Below are positions 43,542 through 52,272 of a stretch of 64,000 bases of DNA, piece after piece. Each line of letters opens with the position of its first letter. The first letter of the stretch is position 1. The notes beneath the pieces were generated by a model. The model was not told the DNA's origin and did not search any database. It saw nothing but the letters and a program-made list of their open reading frames with translations. Location: NCBI GenBank assembly GCA_964445985.1, contig CAYUMU010000002.1, positions 107,009 to 171,008 on the forward strand. Reading direction: 5' to 3'. Made by a program: the position numbers and the translations under genes. Source of the stretch: CAYUMU01 sp964445985. GTDB taxonomy: Bacteria > Planctomycetota > Planctomycetia > Pirellulales > S012-138.

Positions 43542-44923
43542 GCGAGTTCTTCCGTTTGCTGGCTGGTTGGGGGGATATCGATACCTGGACGGTGTTGATT
43601 TCGGCGCTGGCGGCCATGGCCTGCGCGCTGCCGGGGGTGTTCTTGCTCTTGCGTCGGCAGAGCATGCTGGGCGATGCCCTGAGCCATACGGTGTTGCCGG
43701 GCATTGTGTTGGCATTTTTGGCCGGCCAGGCGATGCGGAGCGCGGGTTGGATAGGTTTGGAAAGCCTGCAAGCCGCGCAGCACGGCATGCTATTTGTGGG
43801 CGCGCTGCTCAGCGGAATCTTGACCGCCGTGGCCAGCGAATGGGTGCGGCGGAAAGGCCAGGTGGAAAGCTCGGCGGCGCTGGGCGTGGTGTATACCACC
43901 TTTTTTGCCGTGGGTTTGCTGCTGCTGCGGCTGTTTGCCGACAACGTGCATATCGACGCCGATTGCGTGCTGTTTGGGGCGGTGGAGAACCTGGTGATTG
44001 ATCCGGCCACGCGCGAGGGGGCCGCGGAGTTTACCGCCGCGGTGCTGGCGCTGAATCTGATTTTGACACTTGTGTTCTATAAAGAATTGCGGATTTGCAC
44101 GTTCGACCCGGCCTTGGCCACGACGCTGGGCATCAACGCCCGCTGGGTTCACTTGGGATTGGTGGCGATTACCTCCGCCACGCTGGTGACCGCTTTCGAA
44201 ATCGTGGGCAGCATTTTGGTGATTGCCATGTTGATTGTGCCGGCGGCGACGATGCGGTTGTGCAGCGATCGGCTGGGGACAGTGATTGCCGGCAGCCTGG
44301 TGGTGGCTGGTTTGAGCGCGGTGGCGGGACACGTTGCGGCGATTACGTTGCCGGCGATGGTGTTTCAACCGCTGGGCTTTGCAGAAGTGCAAGACGCGAG
44401 CACGGCGGGCATGATGTCGCTGGCCGTGGGGGGCTTTTTCTTGTTGGCGTTTGTGGCCAGCCCTCGCTATGGGGTTGTGAGCCGAGCTTGGCACCGGGCG
44501 CGGCTGGGCATGCGGATTGCTTCGGAAGATTTGCTAGGGCGACTGTATCGGCACGAAGAACAGTTGGCTGAGGACGAAGGGGCCGCGATTTCGGCCGAAT
44601 CGCTGGGCGTGGGGCCGCTGGTGCGGTTGGTGGCCGCGCGGCGATTGAAACGCCGCGGACTGATCGAGCGTAGCGGCGGCGACTGGCGGCTCACTTCTGC
44701 CGGAAGAACGGCGGCCGCCGACCTGGTGCGTTCGCATCGGTTGTGGGAGGCGTACCTGGCGAAGAACGAAGACACCCTGCCTGACGATCAATTGCACTTT
44801 TCTGCCCATCGGGCGGAACACTTCATCGACCCGGCCCTGGCGGCGCAGTTGGCGAGCGAGCTGAACGAGCCGGAGCAGGACCCGCATGGGCGGAGTATTC
44901 CGGGGGATGCGGGGAGCGGGTGA
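43538..44923 (+). CDS. Metal ABC transporter permease fused to a DtxR/MntR-like domain (2)
   Basis: 461 residues, overlapping the previous gene by ATGA. The ABC-3 permease part (1-290) has TVLISALAAMACALPGVFLLLRRQSMLGDALSHTVLPGI, YTTFFAVGLLLLRLF, CTFDPALATTLGIN (coupling loop) and FEIVGSILVIAMLIVPAATMRL. The C-terminal domain (about 310-455) has a winged-helix segment (LGVGPLVRLVAARRLKRRGLIERSGGDWRLTSAG), then RSHRLWEAYLAKN and LHFSAHRAEHFIDPALAAQL, ending DPHGRSIPG, a close match to DtxR family ends. The series His-Glu...His...His-Glu-His keeps all likely ligands, more completely than the other permease. The two permeases probably form a heterodimer. Confidence 0.88.
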   Translation: MSEFFRLLAGWGDIDTWTVLISALAAMACALPGVFLLLRRQSMLGDALSHTVLPGIVLAFLAGQAMRSAGWIGLESLQAAQHGMLFVGALLSGILTAVASEWVRRKGQVESSAALGVVYTTFFAVGLLLLRLFADNVHIDADCVLFGAVENLVIDPATREGAAEFTAAVLALNLILTLVFYKELRICTFDPALATTLGINARWVHLGLVAITSATLVTAFEIVGSILVIAMLIVPAATMRLCSDRLGTVIAGSLVVAGLSAVAGHVAAITLPAMVFQPLGFAEVQDASTAGMMSLAVGGFFLLAFVASPRYGVVSRAWHRARLGMRIASEDLLGRLYRHEEQLAEDEGAAISAESLGVGPLVRLVAARRLKRRGLIERSGGDWRLTSAGRTAAADLVRSHRLWEAYLAKNEDTLPDDQLHFSAHRAEHFIDPALAAQLASELNEPEQDPHGRSIPGDAGSG

Positions 44924-45027
44924 GCGGGAAGTTCGGAGTGGGGAATTCGGAGTGCGGAGTTGAAGGAGGGGCTTGGGGATGGTGGGTCGAGGCTGAGTGG
45001 TTGTTATGAGTTGTTTGGCCGAGTTCT

Positions 45028-45100
45028 TCTGGGGGCTGGTTGTCGGCTGCGGGTGTTGGTGGTGGGAAGTTGTGTGGCGACAACCAGTCCCCAGCCACCC
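45028..45100 (+). repeat. CTGGGGGC/CCCCAGCC dispersed palindrome, copy D
   Basis: Left arm TTCTGGGGGCTGGTTGTCG (45027-45045) and right arm CGACAACCAGTCCCCAGCC (45078-45096), then ACCC. The inner stem TGGTTGTCG/CGACAACCA is perfect and unlike the stems of the other copies. It ends 8 bases before the stop of the DUF1501 gene at 45109. Confidence 0.72.
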
Positions 45101-45108
45101 CTCCCAGG

Positions 45109-46503
45109 TCAGGCGATAATATCGTGAACAATTCGGCCGTGGACGTCGGTGAGGCGGAAGTCGCGGCCGGCGTAACGGTAGGTGAGCCGTTCGTGGTCGA
45201 GGCCCAATAGGTGCAGGATGGTGGCGTGGAGGTCGTGGACGTGCATCTTGTTGTGGACGGCTTTGAAGCCGAAGTCGTCGGTTTCGCCGTAGGTGGTTCC
45301 GCCGCGGACGCCGCCGCCGGCCAGCCACATGCTAAAGCCATGGTGGTTGTGGTCGCGGCCGTCGCCATTTTCCGAGGTCGGCGTGCGTCCGAACTCTCCG
45401 CCCCAGACCACGAGCGTGTCGTCGAGCAGGCCGCGGCGTTTGAGGTCTCGCAGTAGCGCCGCGGTGGGTCCGTCGATATCGGCGGCGAGCTTGCGAACCT
45501 GCGAATCGTGCTTGGAGTGGGTGTCCCAGGGCTGGCCGTTGCCATAGTAGAGTTGGACGAATCGCACACCCCGCTCGACAAGCCGGCGGGCGAGGAGGCA
45601 GCCGTTGGCGTAGTGGCCGGTGCCGTATTCGTCGCGAATGTGCCGCGGTTCTTGCTGGATGTCGAATGCGTCGCTGGCTTGAAACTGCATGCGGAAGGCG
45701 GTTTCCAGCGACTGCATGCGGGCTTCGAGGGCAGCGTCTTGAGGATGCTGGGCGAGGTGCTCGGCGTTCATTTGCTGGAGAAGATCGAGTTGCCGCCGCT
45801 GCGCGTTGGCGTCGACGAGCGAGTTGCGCAGATTGGGGACCATTTGCCGCGGGTTGAGCTGCGAATGGTTGATGTAGGTGCCCTGGTGTTGCGAGGGGAG
45901 GAAGGCGCTGTTCCAAAGAATGGAGAACCGCACGGGGCGACCGGGGCAGAGGACCACGTAGCCAGGGAGGTTCTCGTTCTCGACGCCGAGCCCATAGAGA
46001 AACCAGGCACCCATGCTGGGGCGGGTGGGGAGGATCGTGCCGTTGTTCATTTGCAACAAGGCCGGACCGTGATTGGGATTGTCGGCGTGCATGGAGCGGA
46101 GCACGCAGATGTCGTCGATGAGGTCGCCCAGTTGCGGCAGCAACTCGCTGACTGGCACGCCGCTTTTTCCGCGGGGTTGAAAAGCGTAGGGCGAGGGGAG
46201 CAGGCCGCCGGTGGGACGTTCGGTGCGGAGGTCGGCTCCGGCGGGTCGCTGGCCGGCGTATTTTTCGAGGGCCGGTTTGGGGTCGAACAGATCGGCTTGG
46301 AAAGGCCCTCCATTCATGAAGAGATGGATGACCCGTTTAGCCCGCGGCGCGAAGTGGGGCCGCGGCCCGCTGGTGGCGGCTGCCGCCTGGGCGAGCAGTG
46401 GGGCCATGCCCAGGCTGCCGAGTCCACCGCCGAGGGTTTGCAAGAGACGCCGCCGCGTGCAGGTTTCGGGCAATGCGAATTCGTTGTTCCAGGGTGTCGT
46501 CAC
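45109..46503 (-). CDS. DUF1501 domain-containing protein, partner of the PSCyt1 protein
   Basis: 464-residue third DUF1501 member. The start is GTG 46503 with GAAGGA 8 bases upstream and 11 bases after the stop of the PSCyt1 gene; a longer open frame is antisense-like noise inside that gene. The Tat signal is CTRRRLLQTLGGGLGSLGMAP. Landmarks: RVIHLFMNGGPFQADLFDPKP, TRPSMGAWFLYGLGVENENLP, ANGCLLARRLVERGVRFVQLY, VVWGGEFGRTPTSEN, DHNHHGFSMWLAGGGVRGG and HDLHATILHLLGLDHERLTY. This pairing with a PSCyt1/DUF1549/DUF1553 protein is the usual planctomycete arrangement, but the joint function is unknown. Confidence 0.93.
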   Translation of the reverse strand: MTTPWNNEFALPETCTRRRLLQTLGGGLGSLGMAPLLAQAAAATSGPRPHFAPRAKRVIHLFMNGGPFQADLFDPKPALEKYAGQRPAGADLRTERPTGGLLPSPYAFQPRGKSGVPVSELLPQLGDLIDDICVLRSMHADNPNHGPALLQMNNGTILPTRPSMGAWFLYGLGVENENLPGYVVLCPGRPVRFSILWNSAFLPSQHQGTYINHSQLNPRQMVPNLRNSLVDANAQRRQLDLLQQMNAEHLAQHPQDAALEARMQSLETAFRMQFQASDAFDIQQEPRHIRDEYGTGHYANGCLLARRLVERGVRFVQLYYGNGQPWDTHSKHDSQVRKLAADIDGPTAALLRDLKRRGLLDDTLVVWGGEFGRTPTSENGDGRDHNHHGFSMWLAGGGVRGGTTYGETDDFGFKAVHNKMHVHDLHATILHLLGLDHERLTYRYAGRDFRLTDVHGRIVHDIIA

Positions 46504-46514
46504 GATGGCATCCT

Positions 46515-48875
46515 TCAGTCGATGAACAGAAATTCGTTGCTGCCGAGCAAGGCTTGCGTGTATTGCCACAACTGGCCGGGCGGGGCTTCGCTGAGAAAGG
46601 CGATGCCGAACTGCAACTCGGACGCGGTGGGTTGGCGACCGAATGCCAGGCGGTAGGCTTGCGCGATTTGCTGGGAGAGGTCGGTGGGAGTTTCGCGGGC
46701 GATCCGCTCGGCGAAGGATTTGGCGTGCGCGATCATGAGTGGGCTGTTGAGGACGTACAGCCCTTGCAAGGGGGTGGTGGTTTCGAGCCGCCGGGGGCTG
46801 TGGGCGTTGGGGTCGGGGAAGTCGTGCAGGCTGAGAAAGCTGGAGATTTCGCGGCGATGCACGGTGCCGTACAGTGTGCGGCGCTGGTTGCCTGACTGGT
46901 CGAGCGATGTGGAGGGTCCGCCGGGCGTGGGATCGAGCGTGCCGGAGACGGCCAGCATGGCGTCTCGCCACCATTCGATATCGAGCTTGCGCCGGTTCAT
47001 GCGGCCGAACCAGAGGTTATCGGGGTCGAGGCCCTGGGCGTTTGCGGTGGCTCGGCTGGACTGGCGGTAGGTGCTGGATTCGACGATTTCGCGATGAAGC
47101 CATTTGATGGACCAGCCGTGCTCGATGAAGCGGGCGGCGAGGTCGTCGAGGAGTTCTGGGTGCGAGGGGCGGCTGCCTTGGAGACCGAAGTCGCTGGGGG
47201 TTTCGACCAGCCCTCGGCCGAAGTGGGCGAGCCAGATGCGGTTGACGATGACGCGGGCCAAGAGGGGGCGGGCATCGTTGACGAGGCAGTGGGCCAACTC
47301 GAGGCGGCCGCTGCCTTGGCGGAAGGGTGGCGGCTCGCCTGGCGACAGGACCTGGAGGAATCGCCGCGGCACCACCGGGCCGTGTCGTTCGGGGTTGCCC
47401 CGGATGAAGACCGGCAGATCGCGGGAGCCGGGGCGATATTCCAAGCGGGTGCCGGACTGGGGGTCGTCGCCTTTGAGGACGACGAACAGCGATTCATCGT
47501 TGACCGCGTTGGCGAGGGGCGCGTGGTAGTGGGGCGTGTCGTTTTCGAGCTGGGCAATTTTGGCTTCGAGCGTTTTGACTTGGGCCTCCAAGTCCGCGGC
47601 GGGCGGTTTGGCTTTGCGAAGTTTGGTAAGTTGTGCCTGAAGTTCGGTGACCTGCTGTTTGGCCGCGGCGGCCGCCGCGTAGTCGCCCTCGGCTACGAGC
47701 GGTCGTTCGGACAAGCGGGTGCTGGCGAACACGCCTGCCAGGGCGTAATAGTCTTCGGTGCTGATGGGGTCGAACTTGTGGTCGTGACAGCGAGCGCAGG
47801 CGATGGAGAGGCCGAGAAAGGTGCGGCCGACGGTGTCGATGCGCTCTTCCCACTCGTCGGCCACGATCACGCGGATGATTTCTGGCGGGAGTTGGAGCTC
47901 TTTCCAGTAGGTGGGACTGAGACCGAGGAAGCCCAGGGCGGCGAGGTCTTGGGGGCCAGTACTGGGCAGCATGTCGGTGGCCAGTTGTCGGACCACGAAC
48001 TGATCGTAGGGGAGATCGTCGGCGAAGGCTTGCACCACCCAGTCGCGATAGAGGTAGGCTTGCGCGGTGCGTTCCAGCCACGAGGCGGTGGCGTCGGTGT
48101 AGCGGGCCAGATCGAGCCAGAGGCGAGCCCAGCGCTCGCCGTAGTGGGGCGAGGAGAGCAAACGCTCGACCAAGCGCTCGTAAGCGTCGGGCGAGTTGTC
48201 CGCGATAAAAGCATCGACCTCCGCGGGCGTGGGGGGCAGGCCGATGAGATCGAAGCTGAGCCGCCGAATGAGCGTGCGGCGATCGGCCTCGGGAGACGCG
48301 GAGAGGCCGTGCTGCTGGAGTTCCGCGGCGATGAAGGCATCGATCCGTCGATGTCTGGCGGGTGCGACAGGTAGCATAGGGGGATCGGTCGCGCGCAGGG
48401 GCTGAAATGACCAGTGCTTTTTGCCGGCGGCGAAATCGATTTCTTTTCGCGGGGCGACGGCGGCTTCGTCGCCGGGGAACACGGCGCCGCGGCGAACCCA
48501 TTCTTCCAGCAGGGCGATCTCGTGGGCCGGCAGCTTGCCAGTGGGTGGCATCTGGAAGCTATTGGCGTCGTAGCGAACGGCCTCGATGAGCAGGCTTTCG
48601 TCGGGCTTGGCGGGGACGAGGGCCGGGCCGCTGTCGCCGCCGGTTAGCAACGGGGTTCGCCCATCGACGACCAGCCCTCCCTGGCGTTTGCCAGAGGATG
48701 TTGAATGGCAGCTGTAGCATCGCTGGTGCAGCAGGGGGCGAATCTTCTTTTCGAAGAACTCAATGTCTTCGGCGGCCGGATGCGTTGCCGGTTGTTCTTC
48801 GCCAACGGCCACTGCCATTGGCATGCCCAACAGGAGCAGGAGCAGGAGCAGAGTTAGCCGCCATCGTGCCGACAT
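46515..48875 (-). CDS. PSCyt1 / DUF1549 / DUF1553 cytochrome-like protein
   Basis: 786-residue exported protein. The start is ATG 48875 with GAGG upstream; the signal peptide is SARWRLTLLLLLLLLGMPMAVAV. The planctomycete cytochrome C-like domain (about 35-120) has the heme motif CYSCHS in LLHQRCYSCHSTSSGKRQGG, then MPPTGKLPAHEIALLEEWV. DUF1549 (about 175-390) includes RRIDAFIAAELQQHGLSASP, RRLSFDLIGLPPTPAEVDAF, YGERWARLWLDLARYTDA and SIACARCHDHKFDPISTEDYY, a second CxxCH. A coiled coil (430-480) separates it from DUF1553 (about 520-770), with LARVIVNRIWLAHFGRGLVETPSDFG, DLAARFIEHGWSIKWLHREIV and DFPDPNAHSPRR. Periplasmic; encoded with the DUF1501 gene that follows. Confidence 0.94.
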   Translation of the reverse strand: MSARWRLTLLLLLLLLGMPMAVAVGEEQPATHPAAEDIEFFEKKIRPLLHQRCYSCHSTSSGKRQGGLVVDGRTPLLTGGDSGPALVPAKPDESLLIEAVRYDANSFQMPPTGKLPAHEIALLEEWVRRGAVFPGDEAAVAPRKEIDFAAGKKHWSFQPLRATDPPMLPVAPARHRRIDAFIAAELQQHGLSASPEADRRTLIRRLSFDLIGLPPTPAEVDAFIADNSPDAYERLVERLLSSPHYGERWARLWLDLARYTDATASWLERTAQAYLYRDWVVQAFADDLPYDQFVVRQLATDMLPSTGPQDLAALGFLGLSPTYWKELQLPPEIIRVIVADEWEERIDTVGRTFLGLSIACARCHDHKFDPISTEDYYALAGVFASTRLSERPLVAEGDYAAAAAAKQQVTELQAQLTKLRKAKPPAADLEAQVKTLEAKIAQLENDTPHYHAPLANAVNDESLFVVLKGDDPQSGTRLEYRPGSRDLPVFIRGNPERHGPVVPRRFLQVLSPGEPPPFRQGSGRLELAHCLVNDARPLLARVIVNRIWLAHFGRGLVETPSDFGLQGSRPSHPELLDDLAARFIEHGWSIKWLHREIVESSTYRQSSRATANAQGLDPDNLWFGRMNRRKLDIEWWRDAMLAVSGTLDPTPGGPSTSLDQSGNQRRTLYGTVHRREISSFLSLHDFPDPNAHSPRRLETTTPLQGLYVLNSPLMIAHAKSFAERIARETPTDLSQQIAQAYRLAFGRQPTASELQFGIAFLSEAPPGQLWQYTQALLGSNEFLFID

Positions 48876-49326
48876 ACGCACCTCGTTGCAGACATTTGCC
48901 GGTGGGTGACCGGCGTTCGCGATTCGCTTAGCAGCCAACATTGCCACGCCGTTTGGTTCACGTATTTATTGAGCGCTGCGATCCCAACGTCTTCCGCCGT
49001 GAGCTAATAGCCCACGAATCCAGGCTCCCGGTGGTCGCCTTCGGGTCATTGGCGGCGCAATCGTCAATAAGATGTTTAGTTTAACGCGGGTAAACCGCAA
49101 TCGCACGTTGTTCCTCTAAACAACATGTTCCTCTAAACTACTCCGTGGATATAAACTCTTTTCGACGACCGCGGTCTCGACAAAGGAGAATTCGCCCAGC
49201 GAATCAAGATCAGTTTTCAGTTAAGAATTCTCGGCGATTCATGATATGCTGCAAACTAGGGGGGCGTGCCTTGCTCGTCCTTTCTATCTTAACCACAACG
49301 CCGCGCCGCCGCATTGGGCAACTACT
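48876..49326. other. 451-base divergent region with a direct repeat
   Basis: No gene supported. It separates the PSCyt1 gene (minus) and the FAD oxidoreductase (plus). It is more AT-rich than its surroundings after 49050. Confidence 0.45.
49109..49138 (+). promoter_or_regulatory. Direct repeat TGTTCCTCTAAAC x2
   Basis: Exact 13-base copies at 49109-49121 and 49126-49138, 17-base period, about 190 bases before the oxidoreductase start. Candidate operator; no evidence beyond the repeat itself. Confidence 0.3.
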
Positions 49327-50823
49327 ATGCACGATTCGAAGTCTTCTCTGCATCGCCGTGATTTTTTCCGAGCCTCGGCCGCCGGCGCCGTGTTGGGATC
49401 AAGCAGCCTGGTGTTTGCCAAAGACCCTAACCAGAGCGGCACGAGCGAGAGTATCGCCAAAGAAAATGCGGCAGCACCCGATGTGGCGCGTGGAGAAGTG
49501 GCGCGAACGGGGGGGACGCTTTCGAGCGACCAACGCAGCTTCACCGAGTCGCCACGCGAAATTCCCGTGGCTGGCCGGAACCAGGTGATTGTGTGCGGAG
49601 GCGGACCGGCGGGCATTGCCGCGGCGCTGGCTGCCGCGCGGGCGGGCGCCGACGTGCGGCTGATCGAATTGGCAGGCTGCCTGGGCGGCGTGTGGACGGC
49701 CGGTCTGTTGACGAAAATTCTCGATACGGGCGGCAAATCGGGCATCATGGCCGAATTGCTGAAGCTATTCGCGGAGCGGGGGAGTGACGTGGCCCGCAGT
49801 ACGCAAGGCACGGTATACGATCCCGAGATTGCCAAGCTGGTGCTCGAAGAGTTGCTGGTGGAGGCGGGCGTGAAGATTATGCTGCACACCAACGTGGTGG
49901 GAGCGGTGACCAACAAGCAGAACCAGCTGACGGCCATTTTGACGGAGTCGAAGTCGGGTCGGCAGGCCTGGGTTGCCGATCGCTTTATCGACTGCACCGG
50001 CGACGGCGACCTGGCGGCCCAAGCGGGATGCCGGTTCGATGTGGGCGTGGGGAGTGATTGCACGTGTCAGCCAATGTCGATGCTGGCGCTGCTCACGGGC
50101 GTGGAGCCAACGGCCATTCGCGAGTACCTCCGCGAAACCGGTTCATCGGCCAAGGGGCGGCTGTTGACGTTGATGGAGGACTCGGGGATCAATCCGTCGT
50201 ACCGCGCGCCGACGCTACGGCACTTGCACAGCGGTATCTACTCGATCATGACCAATCACGAGTACGGGGTATCGGCGTTCGACAGCGAGGCCATCTCGCA
50301 GGCCACCATCCGCGCCCGGCGCGAAGTCCACGATATTGTAAGCGGCTTGCGAAAACTGGGCGGCCCTTGGAAAGACATCGTGGTGGTGGCCACTGCCGAG
50401 CAAATCGGCATCCGCGAGGGCCGGCGGATTCGGGGCCGATATCAGATTACGGCCGCTGATCTGGCCAAGGGATTGAGGCACCAGGACGCGGTATGCCGGG
50501 CCACTTTCCCGATCGACGTGCATGCGCTGTCGACGAGCGGCGATCAGGAGGTGGACCACAGCTTTGCCAAAGGCGGCTTGAAGCCGTACGACATTCCCTA
50601 TCCCTCGCTGGTGGCGGCCGACGTGGATGGGCTGTTGATGGCCGGTCGCTGCATCAGCGGCGACTTCATCGCGCATGCCAGCTATCGCGTGACGGGCAAC
50701 GCCGTGCCGATGGGCGAAGCCGCCGGCCTGGCCGCGGCCAAGAGTATCGCGGCAGGAGTGATGCCGCACGAACTGAGTTGGAAAGCGATTCAGGCGAGCG
50801 GCGCTCTGGCGCCGCGAGGCTAA
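49327..50823 (+). CDS. Tat-exported FAD-dependent oxidoreductase
   Basis: 498-residue FAD-dependent oxidoreductase (FAD_oxidored, PF12831-like). The twin-arginine signal is HRRDFFRASAAGAVLGSSSL (residues 9-28). The dinucleotide fold is NQVIVCGGGPAGIAAALAAARAGADVRLIE (about 85-114), followed by LGGVWTAGLLTKILD. The DRFIDCTGDGDLAAQAG motif (about 215-231) is the second FAD signature, and LLMAGRCISGDFIAHASYRVTGNAVPMGEAAGLAAA near the C-terminus is the closing FAD site. The start is ATG 49327. Such proteins are numerous in planctomycetes and often near sulfatases or DUF1501 genes; the substrate is unknown, probably a sugar or hydroxy compound. Confidence 0.9.
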   Translation: MHDSKSSLHRRDFFRASAAGAVLGSSSLVFAKDPNQSGTSESIAKENAAAPDVARGEVARTGGTLSSDQRSFTESPREIPVAGRNQVIVCGGGPAGIAAALAAARAGADVRLIELAGCLGGVWTAGLLTKILDTGGKSGIMAELLKLFAERGSDVARSTQGTVYDPEIAKLVLEELLVEAGVKIMLHTNVVGAVTNKQNQLTAILTESKSGRQAWVADRFIDCTGDGDLAAQAGCRFDVGVGSDCTCQPMSMLALLTGVEPTAIREYLRETGSSAKGRLLTLMEDSGINPSYRAPTLRHLHSGIYSIMTNHEYGVSAFDSEAISQATIRARREVHDIVSGLRKLGGPWKDIVVVATAEQIGIREGRRIRGRYQITAADLAKGLRHQDAVCRATFPIDVHALSTSGDQEVDHSFAKGGLKPYDIPYPSLVAADVDGLLMAGRCISGDFIAHASYRVTGNAVPMGEAAGLAAAKSIAAGVMPHELSWKAIQASGALAPRG

Positions 50824-50841
50824 GCGGCGGTTGAAGACCAA

Positions 50842-50917
50842 GAGCCTATCCGAAAACCCTGTTTCCCCTCACCCCAACCTTCTTCCGCGAGGGGCGAGGG
50901 AGTCATTGGATGGGCTC
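50842..50917. repeat. Dispersed repeat element with GAGCCTATCC ends, short copy
   Basis: Left end GAGCCTATCCGAAAACCCTG followed by TTTCCCCTCACCCC; right end, inverted, GAGCCCATCCAATGACTCCC followed by TCGCCCCTC. These match the two different ends of the 243-base element at 10151-10393, with most of the interior missing. It again lies between convergent gene ends. Confidence 0.75.
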
Positions 50918-50927
50918 TAAATTTGGC

Positions 50928-52064
50928 TCATTCTGGCTTATCACCGTGGCCATGCCACACCCACTCCAAAGCCTGGGGAAGGAACTGGGCCTTGGCATTG
51001 CCCACCCCGTGGCCGGCATTCAGGCAGAATAGGTATTGATAGTGATAGCCTTTGGCCTTGAGCACTTTGGCCATGCGGTGGTTGGCTTCCACCCAGTCGT
51101 GCATGCCGTCGCGCATGACGTTGGGATTGAGACTGTCGCGGTCGCCGACCGCCAAAAAGATGCGCAGGGGCTTCTGGGGGCTTTCGGGAATTAGTCTTTC
51201 GTGAAAATCCCAGGCGCCGCCGGGCGTTTTGGGGTCGAACGGCCATTGCTGATTGACAAACGTGCCGGACGTGGTGAGCACGCGATGATAGAGGTCCGGG
51301 CGATACCAGGCCATGATCAGCGCCGCCGAACCGCCGGAACTGCTGCCCATGGCCGCACGGCCATTGGGATCTTTGGTCAGTTTGACATCACAGTTTTTCT
51401 CCACCAGCGGCAGCACTTCGGTCTCTATATATTCGGCGTACAGGCCTGACATGGTGTCATATTCTTTCCCGCGCTCGTGTCCTTGGGCATCGCCGCCGCC
51501 GTTGGCAATCATGATGGCAATCAGCGCTGGCACGCGTTTCTGGGCAATCAGGTTGTCGAGAATATGCGGGACGGTGAGGTCCGGCTTGCCCTGAGGGCCA
51601 TCGTGCATGATCATGAACGGCGCGGCGCTGCCGGGCACATATTGGGCGGGAACGTAAACCGTGATTTGCCGCGTGTAATCAATCGGATGGGTTTCGACAA
51701 TCAAGGTCTTGGGATTGTCAGGATCGACCTTGCCGAATTCATTTCTTGCGATTCCCGGATTGAAGAGCTTTCCGTCCCGCGAATCCATGGTGAACTGCAT
51801 GACCTTGCCCCGCGGCACGCCCTCGACCACGTTCCGCTCGGGAGCCGGCGCATAATCGGGACCGATGACGAAATTGCCGTCCGCATCGGCCGGCGGATTC
51901 GCGCCGGGCTTGCCGTCCAAACGCACGAACTCGGGAGAGCCAGGCGCATCGAACGCGCGCGTGGGTGGTGTGGGCCGCTTTTGCGCCTGAGCGAAGGCCG
52001 CCACTGAAAACAGGCAACAATACGCCCACAATGCCAGTCGAAATGTCAGCCGCGGCCTGGTCAT
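50928..52064 (-). CDS. Exported esterase (Esterase D / Fes type alpha/beta hydrolase)
   Basis: 378-residue predicted secreted hydrolase. Signal peptide: MTRPRLTFRLALWAYCCLFSVAAFAQAQ. The first 110 residues lead into IDYTRQITVYVPAQYVPGSAAPFMIMHDG, the first strand of an alpha/beta hydrolase. The nucleophile elbow is AAMGSSSGGSAALIMAW (GSSSGG, about Ser226). The acid and histidine are expected in LAVGDRDSLNPN and LNAGHGVGNAKAQFLPQALEWVW. This matches the esterase D family, which includes xylan acetyl and feruloyl esterases and enterobactin esterases. Converges with the oxidoreductase across the repeat at 50842. Confidence 0.87.
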   Translation of the reverse strand: MTRPRLTFRLALWAYCCLFSVAAFAQAQKRPTPPTRAFDAPGSPEFVRLDGKPGANPPADADGNFVIGPDYAPAPERNVVEGVPRGKVMQFTMDSRDGKLFNPGIARNEFGKVDPDNPKTLIVETHPIDYTRQITVYVPAQYVPGSAAPFMIMHDGPQGKPDLTVPHILDNLIAQKRVPALIAIMIANGGGDAQGHERGKEYDTMSGLYAEYIETEVLPLVEKNCDVKLTKDPNGRAAMGSSSGGSAALIMAWYRPDLYHRVLTTSGTFVNQQWPFDPKTPGGAWDFHERLIPESPQKPLRIFLAVGDRDSLNPNVMRDGMHDWVEANHRMAKVLKAKGYHYQYLFCLNAGHGVGNAKAQFLPQALEWVWHGHGDKPE

Positions 52065-52272
52065 CCTCTATCCCCAACAATGAAAAGGTCGATGGTAGTG
52101 TCTGTTTGCTTACTTCCCGAGACGTCGCACCCAGGTGGAAAAGCTGGTTCCCCAGCAGCCGTCTTGGCTCGCCCCCGCCAATTGGGCTCGCACCCAGTAT
52201 TGCCATCTGCCACGATGAACGCTAGCAATTTGCGCGCACTGGTTCTTCGCTAACGAATGGAACGCTTACCCC

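Noticed and set aside
47094..48374. 426-codon plus-strand frame opposite the PSCyt1 gene
   Set aside because: Gly/Val/Ala-rich shadow with no homology-like features.
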